A stretch of DNA of 42,741 nt from Candidatus Brocadiia bacterium (GCA_007131925.1 SLPQ01000065.1:1-42741); one strand, 5' to 3'; counted from the first letter of the stretch, positions 24,431-33,627 are shown. The notes: a model not told the origin generated them from the sequence alone. Numbers and translations: made by a program.

Positions 24431-24445
24431 CTATACAGTGTATAG
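24431..24445. repeat. Short perfect palindrome CTATACA-G-TGTATAG
   Basis: This is a 15-bp odd-centred palindrome 17 bp past the end of the reductase gene. Its CTATACAG half also occurs in the rrf2 promoter (38265-38272). Confidence 0.35.
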
Positions 24446-24462
24446 GGCCGAATACATGCACG

Positions 24463-25422
24463 CTAAGCGCACCGGATGCGCCTGCGCCACCATGAGAGTA
24501 GCCCTGCAAGGCTCTCTTCGATAGGGGTTCTGCCGGGCTGCCAGCCCGTCCTGTAACGAAACTTGGTGTTATCCCCCACCACTACCGGCGTGTCCGACGG
24601 GCGCATCTTGGCCTGATCAGCGACAACCTCTATCTCGCAGGAGGCCATTTTAAGCAGAATCTCAAGAATGTGCCCAACTTCAACAGCTCTACCGCTGGCG
24701 ACATTGTATATCTCGCCCGCCTCGCCTTTCTGCGCCGCGGCCAGGTATGCACGCGCCACGTCGCGAACGTCGCTGTAATCCCGCATCGAACGAAGGTTTC
24801 CGACCGATATGCGCGGCGGGTCGAGGCCCGCTTCTATTCTCGCTACAGCCATTGCGAAGTCGCTTGGTGCAAAGCCCGGCCCCTGACGGGGTCCGGTGTG
24901 GTTGAAGGGGCGCAATATTACCACTGGCAGGGACTCCGTACGCCATCTTTCGAGGGCTATTATCTCACCTGCCGCCTTGGACGCTGCATAGGGGTTTGAG
25001 GGTTTCACCCGCTTGCTTTCACGTACCGGCGTATCATCGGGCCTGACGTGGCCGTAAACATCCGCCGATGATACGTGGACGATCTTCGAAAGCTTGCAGC
25101 GTGCAATTTGATAGTACAGGTTTGCAGTGCCGAAGGCATTGACCCGCACAGCCTCGGCGGGGCTTTTCAGGGAAAGGGGCACACTGGCAAGCGCGGCAAG
25201 GTGAAATACCCAGTCCGCCCTCAGGCTCGTCAGCGCAGCGGCGAGATCATCAGCGTTGCAGAGGTCCGCGCTGGCCAGGCGCAGACGTCCGGCAAAGCCA
25301 TCAAGTCGGGAGAGATCCTCGCCGGGACGCGCTATTCCGGTGACCTCCAAGCCCTCTTCCAGCAGCAGCTCTGCAAGGTGCGAGCCGGCAAAGCCCGCTA
25401 TGCCTGTTATGACAGCATGCAT
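24463..25422 (-). CDS. rmd: NAD-dependent epimerase/dehydratase, GDP-4-keto-6-deoxymannose reductase-like (RMD)
   Basis: This 319-aa extended SDR protein has the Rossmann motif TGIAGFAGSHL at the N-terminus, VFHLAALASV, SSADVYG, the catalytic Y-x3-K in NPYAASKAAGE, and LRPFNHTGPRQGPGFA. The last feature and the gene order right after gmd point to GDP-6-deoxy-D-mannose reductase, which makes GDP-D-rhamnose from the Gmd product. A fucose synthase (GMER) is less likely because the sequence follows the RMD pattern, though this needs checking. The ATG at 25422 starts 1 bp after the gmd stop; an in-frame GTG at 25434 would overlap gmd. It probably supplies nucleotide sugar for surface polysaccharide. 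Confidence 0.85.
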   Translation of the reverse strand: MHAVITGIAGFAGSHLAELLLEEGLEVTGIARPGEDLSRLDGFAGRLRLASADLCNADDLAAALTSLRADWVFHLAALASVPLSLKSPAEAVRVNAFGTANLYYQIARCKLSKIVHVSSADVYGHVRPDDTPVRESKRVKPSNPYAASKAAGEIIALERWRTESLPVVILRPFNHTGPRQGPGFAPSDFAMAVARIEAGLDPPRISVGNLRSMRDYSDVRDVARAYLAAAQKGEAGEIYNVASGRAVEVGHILEILLKMASCEIEVVADQAKMRPSDTPVVVGDNTKFRYRTGWQPGRTPIEESLAGLLSWWRRRIRCA

Positions 25423-25423
25423 G

Positions 25424-26395
25424 TCACTTCTCACAGGACAGGCGTTCGAGGTCGGCTGCGACCATCATCTCCACCAGTCCGTCAAAATCAACTCGCGGGC
25501 GCCACTTGAGCTGCCTGTGAGCCTTTGAGGCATCGGCGATGAGATGATCCACCTCCGCCGGCCTGAAAAATGCATCATCTATGACCACGTGCTTTTCCCA
25601 GTCGAGGTCTGCCGCGGCAAAGGCCTTTTCCACAAAGTCGCGAACGCTGTGCGACTTTCCTGTCCCGACAACAAAATCAGACGGCTCGTCCTGCTGCAGC
25701 ATCAGCCACATGGCTCTGACGTAGTCACCGGCAAAGCCCCAGTCCCGGTGCGCATCAAGGTTTCCCAGATGCAGCTCGTCCTGAAGCCCCGCCCTGATGC
25801 GCGCGATGCCGTCGGTTATCTTTCGCGTCACAAACTCCCTGCCTCGCCGTGGCGACTCATGGTTAAAAAGTATCCCCGAGCATGCGAAGAGGCCGTACGA
25901 TTCACGATAATTCATCGTAATGTAGTGGCCATAAACCTTGGCTACACCGTACGGGCTGCGCGGATGAAACGGTGTGTCTTCGTTCTGGGGGACCTGGCGG
26001 ACCTTGCCGAACATCTCCGACGAAGATGCCTGGTAAAAGCGTATTCCAGGGTTTACGAGGCGCACCGCCTCGAGCATCCTCGTGACGCCGATGCCGGTAA
26101 ACTCCCCTGTAAGAACGGGCTGCACCCAGGAGGTGGGCACGAAGGACATCGCAGCGAGGTTGTAAAGCTCCTCCGGCTGGACCTCGCGCAGGATGCTTAT
26201 GATGGAGAGCTGGTCGAGCAGATCCGCCTGGTGAAGAATCAGCCGGGGCTTGAGATGCGCAATCCGCTCAAACTTCTCTGTGGACGAGCGGCGCACCATG
26301 CCGTGAACCTCATAACCCTCTTCCAGAAGAAGCTCGGCCAGGTATGAGCCGTCCTGGCCTGTAATGCCGGTTATGAGCGCCCTTTTCATCATCAT
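25424..26395 (-). CDS. gmd: GDP-mannose 4,6-dehydratase
   Basis: Gmd converts GDP-mannose to GDP-4-keto-6-deoxy-D-mannose using tightly bound NADP. The protein (about 323 aa) shows the Rossmann [11 protein letters not shown], the MVRRSS NADP-binding segment, [14 protein letters not shown], catalytic residues in SSSEMFG and [27 protein letters not shown] and the substrate-binding RPAEVDHL. It is a little shorter than the usual 340-370 residues but has no gap in the core. Three consecutive ATG codons (26395, 26392, 26389) follow GGGGGAA, so the exact start is uncertain. A weak minus-strand -10 (TATACT, 26460-26455) lies upstream. It forms a two-gene unit with the reductase. Confidence 0.95.
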   Translation of the reverse strand: MMMKRALITGITGQDGSYLAELLLEEGYEVHGMVRRSSTEKFERIAHLKPRLILHQADLLDQLSIISILREVQPEELYNLAAMSFVPTSWVQPVLTGEFTGIGVTRMLEAVRLVNPGIRFYQASSSEMFGKVRQVPQNEDTPFHPRSPYGVAKVYGHYITMNYRESYGLFACSGILFNHESPRRGREFVTRKITDGIARIRAGLQDELHLGNLDAHRDWGFAGDYVRAMWLMLQQDEPSDFVVGTGKSHSVRDFVEKAFAAADLDWEKHVVIDDAFFRPAEVDHLIADASKAHRQLKWRPRVDFDGLVEMMVAADLERLSCEK

Positions 26396-26554
26396 TTCCC
26401 CCAAATAAAATTAACAGCCTGCACCGCGGTAGACGTCTTTGCAGCAGTCAGCGTAGTATACACTAAGCCGCGCCCTCTTGCATCAGAATAAGCCCCTTTG
26501 CCGCGCGCAGGCAGCGCGATTGCCCGGGAGCCGTGTATCGCCCCCTGCGCACAG

Positions 26555-26583
26555 TTGCGGCCCTGGAGGCTCGTGATTAAAAT
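26555..26583 (+). promoter_or_regulatory. Candidate sigma-70 promoter of the sugar-transporter gene
   Basis: TTGCGG (26555-26560), an ideal 17-bp spacer and TAAAAT (26578-26583) lie about 52 bp upstream of the TTG start at 26635. Confidence 0.5.
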
Positions 26584-26634
26584 TATGACCTTAGGGCATG
26601 TTTTCACCTTCTTTTTTGCAGAGAGGCGATTTCT

Positions 26635-27549
26635 TTGGACGCAAGCGCAAGTCTCGGCATGGTACTGGGCCTGGCAACAGCCTTTGCCATCGGCCTTTTC
26701 ATGGTGCCGCGCAGATATTTCAGGGGCAACACGATCACCTTTCTGGTGGGGATGACATTCGGGGCGATGGCTGGAAACGGCGCCTATTGGTTTTTGGCCG
26801 GCATGCCGTTTTCAATGCGGCCTATGGCTTTATTTTCGCTGGTTCCCGGCATAAACTGGGCTGTAGGCACCTTCGCTTATGCTCATGGCACGCACAGGGT
26901 GGGTCTGGCCAAGGCCACAGGCATCAAGAATACCCAGGTCCTGGTCGCCACCACGGGCGCTTTCATCTTCTTCGGTGAGGCCGAGACCACCAGGCCGACG
27001 TTAGCATTTCTGGGAAGCGCCCTCGTCGTAGCGACTGCCTTTATTCTCTCAAGAATCCGCCACCGCGACGAGGTCCTCCCGCACGCAGGCCTCGGCGGGT
27101 ACCTGATACCGATAATAGCAAGCCTCCTTTACGGCCTCAACGGGCTCATGATGACTGTTCTGATCGGGGCCGATATCCCGCGTGCACAGATTAACCTCGG
27201 CATCGGCACTGGCGCGTTCATCGGCGGAGTCGCGGTGTATCTTCTTGCAGAGCGCAGGCTCGACTTTGTACGCGCGGCGACCTTTTCCCAGCATGGGTTG
27301 GCCGTTCTCGGGGGACTCGTATGGTCGCTTGCCCTTGTTACAATGGTGCTGGCTATCGACTTTGCGGGCCTTGCGGTGGCATGGTCGCTGATGAATCTCT
27401 CAATCGTCGTAAGCGTACTTTACGGAGTAGTGCTCTTTCGGGAGGTGGACCTGACCCTGCGCTGGAAGCAGGTGGCAGCGGGCCTTCTTGTGGCATCCAT
27501 GGGTGTGCTGGCGCTGTATCTTTCCAAGGCTATCCCCGCCCCGGTGTAG
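26635..27549 (+). CDS. GRP-family (glucose/ribose porter-like) DMT-superfamily transporter
   Basis: This 304-aa inner-membrane protein has about ten hydrophobic helices in two five-helix halves, as expected for the drug/metabolite superfamily. The N-terminal half matches the GRP/RhaT-like pattern (ATAFAIGLFMVPRRYFRGN; GINWAVGTFAYAHGTHRVGLAKATGIKNTQVLVAT, in parts). The second half begins at about residue 155 (YLIPIIASLLYGLNGLMM) and ends with VSVLYGVVLFREVDL. Such proteins take up sugars or related solutes by proton symport; the substrate here is unknown. The start is TTG at 26635 with GAGG nearby upstream. It is divergent from gmd and precedes mnmE by 120 bp. Confidence 0.8.
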   Translation: MDASASLGMVLGLATAFAIGLFMVPRRYFRGNTITFLVGMTFGAMAGNGAYWFLAGMPFSMRPMALFSLVPGINWAVGTFAYAHGTHRVGLAKATGIKNTQVLVATTGAFIFFGEAETTRPTLAFLGSALVVATAFILSRIRHRDEVLPHAGLGGYLIPIIASLLYGLNGLMMTVLIGADIPRAQINLGIGTGAFIGGVAVYLLAERRLDFVRAATFSQHGLAVLGGLVWSLALVTMVLAIDFAGLAVAWSLMNLSIVVSVLYGVVLFREVDLTLRWKQVAAGLLVASMGVLALYLSKAIPAPV

Positions 27550-27669
27550 CCGACCTGCGCCAACGGAGCTCAAACGGCACTGGAGGATGGCCCACGCGAT
27601 ACCACAGTCCATCCGAAAGGCCGTTTGCTGCCCCTTCAGAAATCGCGGCCTGCTGACGGAGCTCCAGCC

Positions 27670-29064
27670 ATGAGTACTGACGATAACACTATAGTAGCCG
27701 TGGCCACGCCGCGCGGCAGAGCGGCACTGGGTATAGTGCGTCTGTCTGGCGGCGAGGCGTTGCGCATTGTCTCGGAGTGTCTTGACCGGCCGCTCAAAGC
27801 AGGGAGCTTCAGGAGGGTCGAGTCGCGGCTCACTCTGTCGCGAACTGCTGGGTTTCCAGTCGTTCTTTACGTGATGCTGGCAGGGCGCTCCTACACTCGT
27901 GAGGACGTAGTCGAGATACACGCGCCAGGTTCGCCGCCTCTTCTTGCAGCCATACTCTCAGAGATGCGCACGCGCGGCGCTCGCCTGGCTGAGCCGGGGG
28001 AGTTTACCCGCAGGGCCTTTCTTAACGGCCGCATAGACCTGGCACAGGCAGAGGCGGTCATGGCCATTGTGCGCGCGGGCAGCGAGACGGAGGAGCGGCT
28101 TGCCCTCTCGGCGCTCAAGGGCGACCTCTCAAGACGAGTGGGGGCGGTGCGCGGCGAGCTCGTACATTTGATGGCGGATATCGAGGCAGGGCTCGACTTT
28201 GTGGAAGATGAGGATATCTTCGTGCCGCCTGAGCGGCAGCGCCGCAGCATCGAAGGCGCCGCCGCCGCACTGGCGCAGGTGCTGTCAACAAGTGCGGTCA
28301 GGCGCCTGTACCGCGAAGAAGCCGCAGCCGTCCTGTACGGGCCGGCAAACGCAGGTAAGTCCAGCATCTTTAACCTGCTGGCAGGCTCCCCCTCGGCGAT
28401 AGTGGAGGATATGCCCGGCACAACGCGCGACTTTCTCGAAGCAGCAGTCGATCTTGAGGGGGTGCGGTTTATCCTGGTGGACACCGCAGGCATAAGGCCG
28501 CCGGCGGAGCTTGTCGAGCAGATCGCCCTCGAGCAAAGCGAAAGGGCGGCCCGCGACGCCCAGGTCGTGGCCTTCGTGGTTGACGCTTCTCGTGTGCCGG
28601 ACGATACAGCACGGCGGCTTTACGAGAGTGCGAGAACTTTGCCGCACCTTGCGATCCTCAATAAGTGCGACCTCGCCCAGCCACGAGACATCGCGGCATG
28701 GAGGCGCTTCTTCTCAAAGGGCGGTCCCGCCCAAGCCTCTACACGCCACGGGGTGCTGGAGCTCTCGGCGGCTACCGGAAGGGGAATAGACGACCTGGAA
28801 GCGGCCCTCGCGGAAATGGTGCTCGGCGGGTTTGTCAACCTTTCCGGCAGCAGGTATCTCATTGATGCGAGACAGCAGACATGCCTTGAGCATGCGCTGG
28901 CGGCGCTTGAAAGGGCCGGACGCATGGTTGAAACCGCCGCAGGCGACGAGCTTACCGCCCTGGAGATGAGAGATGCCATCGAGGCGCTCGGCAGGGTGAC
29001 AGGCGAGGATTACTTCTCTGATCTTCTCGACGAGGTCTTCAGTCGCTTCTGCGTAGGAAAGTGA
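27670..29064 (+). CDS. mnmE: tRNA-modification GTPase MnmE (TrmE)
   Basis: MnmE with MnmG modifies U34 of certain tRNAs to the cmnm5 form. The 464-aa protein has the N-terminal formyl-THF-binding domain (IVAVATPRGRAALGIVRLSG; PGEFTRRAFLNGRIDLAQAEAV), then a helical region interrupted by the GTPase domain. G1 is GPANAGKSS at residue 224, G3 is DTAGI with D271, and NKCD is G4. It ends with the C-terminal FCVGK, the catalytic-cysteine motif usually written FCIGK. Length is normal. The ATG at 27670 is preferred over an upstream in-frame start because it begins the family N-terminus and has GGAG about 9 nt before it. yidC, its usual chromosomal neighbour, lies 4 kb upstream. Confidence 0.96.
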   Translation: MSTDDNTIVAVATPRGRAALGIVRLSGGEALRIVSECLDRPLKAGSFRRVESRLTLSRTAGFPVVLYVMLAGRSYTREDVVEIHAPGSPPLLAAILSEMRTRGARLAEPGEFTRRAFLNGRIDLAQAEAVMAIVRAGSETEERLALSALKGDLSRRVGAVRGELVHLMADIEAGLDFVEDEDIFVPPERQRRSIEGAAAALAQVLSTSAVRRLYREEAAAVLYGPANAGKSSIFNLLAGSPSAIVEDMPGTTRDFLEAAVDLEGVRFILVDTAGIRPPAELVEQIALEQSERAARDAQVVAFVVDASRVPDDTARRLYESARTLPHLAILNKCDLAQPRDIAAWRRFFSKGGPAQASTRHGVLELSAATGRGIDDLEAALAEMVLGGFVNLSGSRYLIDARQQTCLEHALAALERAGRMVETAAGDELTALEMRDAIEALGRVTGEDYFSDLLDEVFSRFCVGK

Positions 29065-29199
29065 TATGCCGGCCGACTTGACCCTGGCCGTGGATCGGCT
29101 GCCCACGGTGTCTTTTGTCGCGGCCTGCGGCGGGAGCGTCCGATGCCGCAAGTGCCGGCATACACACCGCCCGGCAAACACCCCCCCGCCCGGGGCGCG

Positions 29200-30168
29200 C
29201 TAAGTAGCGAGGTCTAAGATACGGCGGGCGTTTTCCCAGTAGATATGTTTGAGCACCTTTGCCGGCAGGTCGAGGCCGCAGATGACCGGCTCGGTCTCGC
29301 TGTCGGGGTCTCTTATCATCGAGCGCCCGTTGTAGGGTGTCTCCCACATCATGCGCTGGACGTGAAAACGCGAAGTGTAATACGTTGGAGATACCCCCGC
29401 CTGCACCACAAGGTCGGACCCGAAAAGTATCCGGCCGGCGTTTCTGATGAAAAACTCACGCGCTCTCTCGTGCTGACGCGAAATCTCACGTATGGTCCAC
29501 TTCGTCGCTGAGGTATCCACGTAAAAGTGCGGATAGGTGTCAATGAGCTGCTGAAGGTAGGCCAGGTTCTCAGGGTGTCCCCCCATGTGAACCCCCACGT
29601 ATGTCAGGCCCGGATGGGCATCCAGCAGATACTCCACCTGGTGAAAATAGTGGCCCTTGTGCCCGGCGCGGCCATCGACGTAAAACCGTCGCCACCATGC
29701 ATCAGGCTGCGCGATATGTGCCTGCACAGCAAGGCCAAGCTCCTGTGCACGATCAAAGAGCGGCTTGAGCATCGGGTCGTCGAGCCAGACGCGGGGAGCG
29801 CGGCCCTCGCGATCCGGGACGATCTTGAACTTCAGCGCCACAAAGCCTTCATCGCGCTGCTGCTCGATCTCGCGGACGCATTTATCGATAAGCTCGGCAG
29901 TGAGATTCACATCGCGAATTGGCGGCCACCCGCAAAAAAGGAAGAAATCGCCAAAGGCGTGCCTGATCTCACGAGCCCTCTCAAGCGTGGCAATGCCGAG
30001 GGCACGCTCCACACCGTAGCCGAGCGCACACTCATGGTACACCTGCGTAGCGCGCGCATCACCGAGGTGCATGTGATGGTCGAAAAGGGGCGAAGGTGGA
30101 GCCGAGAGCGGCTCATCGAGCGCACCCGCCAGGTCTTCGTACAGACTGTGGTGAAATTCGCTCATCAT
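29200..30168 (-). CDS. Amidohydrolase-2 family TIM-barrel hydrolase
   Basis: This 322-aa cytoplasmic protein belongs to the amidohydrolase-related (Amidohydro_2) family of metal-dependent hydrolases and decarboxylases. The N-terminal metal motif is LFDHHMHLGD. A central lysine strand (FVALKFKI) and the histidines in VQAHIAQPD and VGVHMGGHPE follow, and the late catalytic aspartate motif is RILFGSDL. The C-terminus ends with KHIYWENARRILDL, typical of this family. The ATG at 30168 (or 30165) follows AGGA. It stands alone between mnmE (convergent) and the MATE gene, so context gives no substrate. Confidence 0.85.
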   Translation of the reverse strand: MMSEFHHSLYEDLAGALDEPLSAPPSPLFDHHMHLGDARATQVYHECALGYGVERALGIATLERAREIRHAFGDFFLFCGWPPIRDVNLTAELIDKCVREIEQQRDEGFVALKFKIVPDREGRAPRVWLDDPMLKPLFDRAQELGLAVQAHIAQPDAWWRRFYVDGRAGHKGHYFHQVEYLLDAHPGLTYVGVHMGGHPENLAYLQQLIDTYPHFYVDTSATKWTIREISRQHERAREFFIRNAGRILFGSDLVVQAGVSPTYYTSRFHVQRMMWETPYNGRSMIRDPDSETEPVICGLDLPAKVLKHIYWENARRILDLAT

Positions 30169-30348
30169 GTATCCTGTCTTAGCAGATGCGCGGTCGGATC
30201 CCCATTGCGGCCAAACTGCAGGCGCAACTACTGAAAGATTAAAAAGGGGGGCGCGCCTCGTAAAGGCTTTTGTCGGCGCCTGGCAGCCGGGCTGCTGCAG
30301 ATGCGCCCACCGAGGGGTTCCTTTTGCAGCTCTTCGCAGAAGCGTTTC

Positions 30349-31812
30349 TTAGTGTTTGTCGGGTCTGACGGGATTGCCGCGAATGGCGGCTGTGACCTTC
30401 GGCACAACAGATGGAGCCTGCTCTGAATCTTCTTCTATAACACGCATCGACTTCCATGCGCCCGATTTGTACCTGAGACGAAAGGCCAGCGCCAGCAGTC
30501 CCACATACGTGGTGCCTATCATGGCAGCGGTAAGAAAGCCTGCCTTCCAGACCTCCACGGCAAGGTACACCGGCAGCACGAGGCAGAGCCCGGAAAGAGA
30601 TGTAATCATCACCATGACAAAGCGCGTATCGCCTGCGCCCTTTAGGGCCGACGAGTAAATGATGTTAAAAGCGTCAAAGAGGCTGTAAATCGCCACAAAG
30701 CGCAGGAAGACGATGGCGATCCGATAGGCCTCAGGCCAGTTTCCCCCAATCTCTCCAGGCCTGAAAAGCCGCGTGAGCGGTCCGCCAAAGAGCACAAATA
30801 CAGTCGCTACAAGCGCCATATACACAAAAGTCATCTTGAAGGCGCTCCTTGTAGCCCGCTCGGCGAGGTCGGTCTCGCCGCGGCCGACAAACTGCCCGAC
30901 GAGTATCGACGTCGCGATTCCAAAGCCGATCATCGGCAGAAAGGCCAGGTGGTTTATCGAAAACGCAATGCTGCCTCCCTGCTGCTCGGCCGCTCCGATA
31001 CGGTACATCAGCATCACAAAGGCCGTCCAGCCGACCATGTCCACAGTCCACTGGACACCGTTGGGCAGGCCGTAGCGGATAAGGCGCCTGAAGAGTGCCA
31101 TCTCGAAGATGGGCCTCCTCAATATCCCGAACTCCCGCCCAAGGCGCCCAAAGCGCACGAAGATCACAAATGTCAGACAGATCGCGCCCGAGGCTATTAC
31201 CGTCGCCGTCGCCGCGCCCCTCGTGCCCCAGCGAGGCAGGCCGAAGCGTCCGAATATGAGAGCGTAGTTGAGGATTACGTTCAGAATGTGCCCGGGGATG
31301 TGTATGGCCATGTTGTAGTAGGTCTTACCCAGACCGCCGTAGAAGCTCGAAAGCGCTCCGGTCATTATCATCAGCCCCGCACCGGAGACGAAGATGCGAA
31401 AATATACCACCTCTTCCGCCTGCGCCTCCGGCGAGTGGTCCGCAAAGCGCATCAGCGGGCCGGCAAAGCGGGAGATGACAAAAAGAAGCACCGCCGAGAT
31501 AAGCGCGACATACACCCCGTGCCATACCGCCACCGATATGCGCTCGTGCCTGCCCGCACCGAAATACTGCGCCACAAACGTGCCGGTATACCCCGTCGTG
31601 CCCATGAAAAGGCTCAAGACCGTCCAGCCGGCAATGCTGGCGAACATCGCTCCCGCCAGCGCATTTGTCGAGTAGCGCGCAAGGAAGATGCGATCGACAA
31701 AGGACATGACGGTAGCGGAGGCCTGCGCCATGACAAGTGGGCCTGCTATCTCCAGCACGTGTCTGTAGCCACCGTCACGCCGACCGGCCGGTATCGCTCT
31801 CAATCCCTGCAC
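30349..31812 (-). CDS. MATE-family multidrug/toxin efflux transporter
   Basis: This protein of about 487 aa has twelve predicted transmembrane helices in two six-helix halves. Family-typical stretches are EIAGPLVMAQASATVMSFVDRIFLARY at the start (in part), the first-half HIPGHILNVILNYALIFG, the symmetric second-half LPMIGFGIATSILVGQFVGRG, and ALKGAGDTRFVM. MATE proteins extrude cationic compounds or metabolites with H+ or Na+ as the coupling ion. The start is ambiguous: GTG at 31812 follows TGGAGG closely, while a TTG at 31836 adds eight residues. No regulator is adjacent. The PH-like membrane protein ends about 100 bp upstream on the same strand. Confidence 0.9.
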   Translation of the reverse strand: MQGLRAIPAGRRDGGYRHVLEIAGPLVMAQASATVMSFVDRIFLARYSTNALAGAMFASIAGWTVLSLFMGTTGYTGTFVAQYFGAGRHERISVAVWHGVYVALISAVLLFVISRFAGPLMRFADHSPEAQAEEVVYFRIFVSGAGLMIMTGALSSFYGGLGKTYYNMAIHIPGHILNVILNYALIFGRFGLPRWGTRGAATATVIASGAICLTFVIFVRFGRLGREFGILRRPIFEMALFRRLIRYGLPNGVQWTVDMVGWTAFVMLMYRIGAAEQQGGSIAFSINHLAFLPMIGFGIATSILVGQFVGRGETDLAERATRSAFKMTFVYMALVATVFVLFGGPLTRLFRPGEIGGNWPEAYRIAIVFLRFVAIYSLFDAFNIIYSSALKGAGDTRFVMVMITSLSGLCLVLPVYLAVEVWKAGFLTAAMIGTTYVGLLALAFRLRYKSGAWKSMRVIEEDSEQAPSVVPKVTAAIRGNPVRPDKH

Positions 31813-31915
31813 GCCGCCTCCAGAAACCGCAGCCAAAATCGACCGCCAACGCCACCTTTAGTGCCCCGGCCGAGGCCGACACACGCGCATATCGCCGGCT
31901 CAGTACGTTGCCCAT

Positions 31916-32395
31916 TCATAATGCGCGACTTCCGGCGGGATCGTTTTCTTCGATCCTGGAGCGCAGGAAGGCGACAAACCCCTCGGGATCATCCGTCCCA
32001 AGCAGCAAGGTCTTTGGGCCCATCTGTATCCGCACGCAGGGGCCCATGCGGATGTTCCAGAGCCAACCCTTTCTGGTCCAGTGAATGCCCATCCCTCCCG
32101 GGAGCCCGACGCGATCCCGCTCGACGCCGGTGATGCGCTCATACGGGATGCTCATTCTGAAAACCGAGAGCGGTCCGAAGCGCACGGCAAGCCGATCGCC
32201 CTCGTCTCTGATTGTGAGGGACGCAAACGCGAATGAAAACACGCCAATGACCACAGCTCCAGCCGTAAGTACGACCAGGGGCACCACGTGGCCGCGGGAG
32301 GCATACGCCAGCACCAGCCAGATTACCGCCGCAAAGAGCATAATCGGCCGGATAATTCCATTCTGGGTATGCAAGTATCCGGGCACTTCAGACAT
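31916..32395 (-). CDS. PH-like domain membrane protein, unknown function
   Basis: This 159-aa protein has two transmembrane helices near the N-terminus (about residues 14-33 and 39-61) followed by a soluble domain of roughly 95 residues. Its beta-strand pattern (LTIRDEGDRLAVRFGPLSVFRMSIPYERITGVER, in parts; TRKGWLWNIRMGPCVRIQMG; LLGTDDPEGFVAFL) is that of bacterial PH-like domains, which often occur after one or two membrane helices. Function is unknown. The ATG at 32395 is chosen over an upstream frame extension because it puts the helices at the N-terminus; AGGGG lies about 9 nt before it. Confidence 0.75.
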   Translation of the reverse strand: MSEVPGYLHTQNGIIRPIMLFAAVIWLVLAYASRGHVVPLVVLTAGAVVIGVFSFAFASLTIRDEGDRLAVRFGPLSVFRMSIPYERITGVERDRVGLPGGMGIHWTRKGWLWNIRMGPCVRIQMGPKTLLLGTDDPEGFVAFLRSRIEENDPAGSRAL

Positions 32396-32560
32396 CAGAA
32401 AACCCCTGCTGCAAGGAAAACCACCATGAACACGGTCAGCGATTATAAGGCTGCGTGGCCGCAATGGAAATGCTTTGTACGGTCGCTCGAGGCTTGACGG
32501 CCCGTTGCGTCTTTCCGTGGGACGTTAGTCGAGCTGACGCTTCAGCGAAGTGAACGAAAC

Positions 32561-32597
32561 GGCGCGCGAAAAGGCGTTTCTTGCATTTTCGCGCGCC
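32561..32597 (-). terminator. Candidate terminator of the met/cys operon
   Basis: This is a perfect 12-bp inverted repeat, GGCGCGCGAAAA and its complement (32561-32572 / 32586-32597), with a 13-nt loop, about 50 bp past the cysK stop in the minus direction. The sequence after the stem on that strand is GTTTCGTT, only moderately T-rich. Confidence 0.5.
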
Positions 32598-32645
32598 GCA
32601 CTGCTACAAATGGGGCAGCTGGACGTAAGCTCCCGCCGCCTTTGC

Positions 32646-33602
32646 CTACAGGAGCCCCTCGTACAATATGCTCGACAGGTACCGCTCACCGGAGTCAGGC
32701 AGTATTACGACGATAGTCTTGTTTTCGAAGGCGTCATGACCGGCCAACCGAGCGGCCACCGCTGCGGCCGCGCCGCTGGAGATACCTGAGATTATCCCCT
32801 CTTCACTGGCGAGCCGCCTGGCAAAGTCGATAGCCTCCTCATCCCCGACCGTCTCCACCCGGTCGACGAGGTTGAGGTCCAGCACCTTGGGGACAAAGCC
32901 TGCGCCGATGCCCTGGATCTTGTGGGGGCCGGGCTTGATCTCGCTGCCGGCGAGCGTCTGGGTCAATATCGGGCTTTTCTCAGGCTCGACGGCGATGGAG
33001 ATGATCTGTTTGGACTTCTCGCGCTTTATGAAGCGCGATACGCCTGTAATGGTGCCTCCCGTCCCGACGCCTGAGACCAGCACGTCTATCGCGCCGCCGG
33101 TGTCATCCCAGATCTCAGGACCGGTGGTACGTTCGTGTATGCCGGGATTTGCGGGGTTTTCAAACTGCTGCGGCATGTAGTACTTGTCGGGATCAGACGC
33201 CATGAGCTCCCCGGCGCGGGTAATAGCACCGGGCATGCCTTCCGACCCGGGAGTCAGGATGACGTTGGCGCCGAAGGCCTTCAGGACCTTTCGCCTCTCA
33301 AGTGACATTGTCTCAGGCATGGTCAGGTCCACCTTGTACCCGCGCGCAGCTCCGACAAAGGCAAGGGCAATGCCCGTATTACCGCTGGTCGGCTCCACGA
33401 TCACCTTGCCCGGCCGCAAGACGCCCCTCTCTTCGGCGTCCCATATCATTGATGCACCGATGCGGCACTTGACGGAAAAGGCAGGATTGCGCGCCTCGAT
33501 CTTGCCTAAGATGGTCGCCTTTGACCCGGGCGCCAGCCTGTTGAGCCTTACCAGCGGGGTCCTGCCGATCGCAAGCGAGTTGTCGTCATACGTTCGAACC
33601 AT
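32646..33602 (-). CDS. cysK: Cysteine synthase (O-acetylserine sulfhydrylase)
   Basis: This enzyme forms cysteine from O-acetylserine and sulfide. The 318-aa protein is a fold type II PLP enzyme: [13 protein letters not shown] with PLP lysine 45, [13 protein letters not shown] binding the substrate carboxylate, [14 protein letters not shown] binding the PLP phosphate, [18 protein letters not shown], and SSGAAAAV near the end. All residues expected for CysK are present. It is the last gene of the metY-metX-metW-cysK cluster, 25 bp after metW. Its ATG follows AAAGGGG. Being in an operon with metX and metY suggests shared control by sulfur supply. The serine acetyltransferase partner is at 978-1943. 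Confidence 0.95.
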   Translation of the reverse strand: MVRTYDDNSLAIGRTPLVRLNRLAPGSKATILGKIEARNPAFSVKCRIGASMIWDAEERGVLRPGKVIVEPTSGNTGIALAFVGAARGYKVDLTMPETMSLERRKVLKAFGANVILTPGSEGMPGAITRAGELMASDPDKYYMPQQFENPANPGIHERTTGPEIWDDTGGAIDVLVSGVGTGGTITGVSRFIKREKSKQIISIAVEPEKSPILTQTLAGSEIKPGPHKIQGIGAGFVPKVLDLNLVDRVETVGDEEAIDFARRLASEEGIISGISSGAAAAVAARLAGHDAFENKTIVVILPDSGERYLSSILYEGLL

Positions 33603-33627
33603 GTCCCAACCCCTTTCACTCTATGTA

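Larger units (their letters stand above)
23605..24462. other. 858-bp intergenic region between converging yidC and rmd genes
   Basis: No reading frame here has a ribosome-binding site or resembles a known protein; the open frames at 23644-23970 and 23874-24191 on the minus strand read as low-complexity Arg/Cys-rich sequence. The region instead holds several inverted repeats (listed separately): two pairs of arms each separated by exactly 57 nt, and two short AT-rich palindromes near the 3' end of the reductase gene. For a gap between two convergently transcribed genes it is long. Confidence 0.55.

Noticed and set aside
29066-29161. Inverted repeat ATGCCGGC ... GCCGGCAT after mnmE
   Set aside because: The 8-bp arms are 80 nt apart in very GC-rich sequence with no T-run; a chance match is likely.
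30949-32133. 394-codon plus-strand frame
   Set aside because: It is antisense to the MATE gene and the PH-like gene; the translation is Arg/His-rich shadow sequence.
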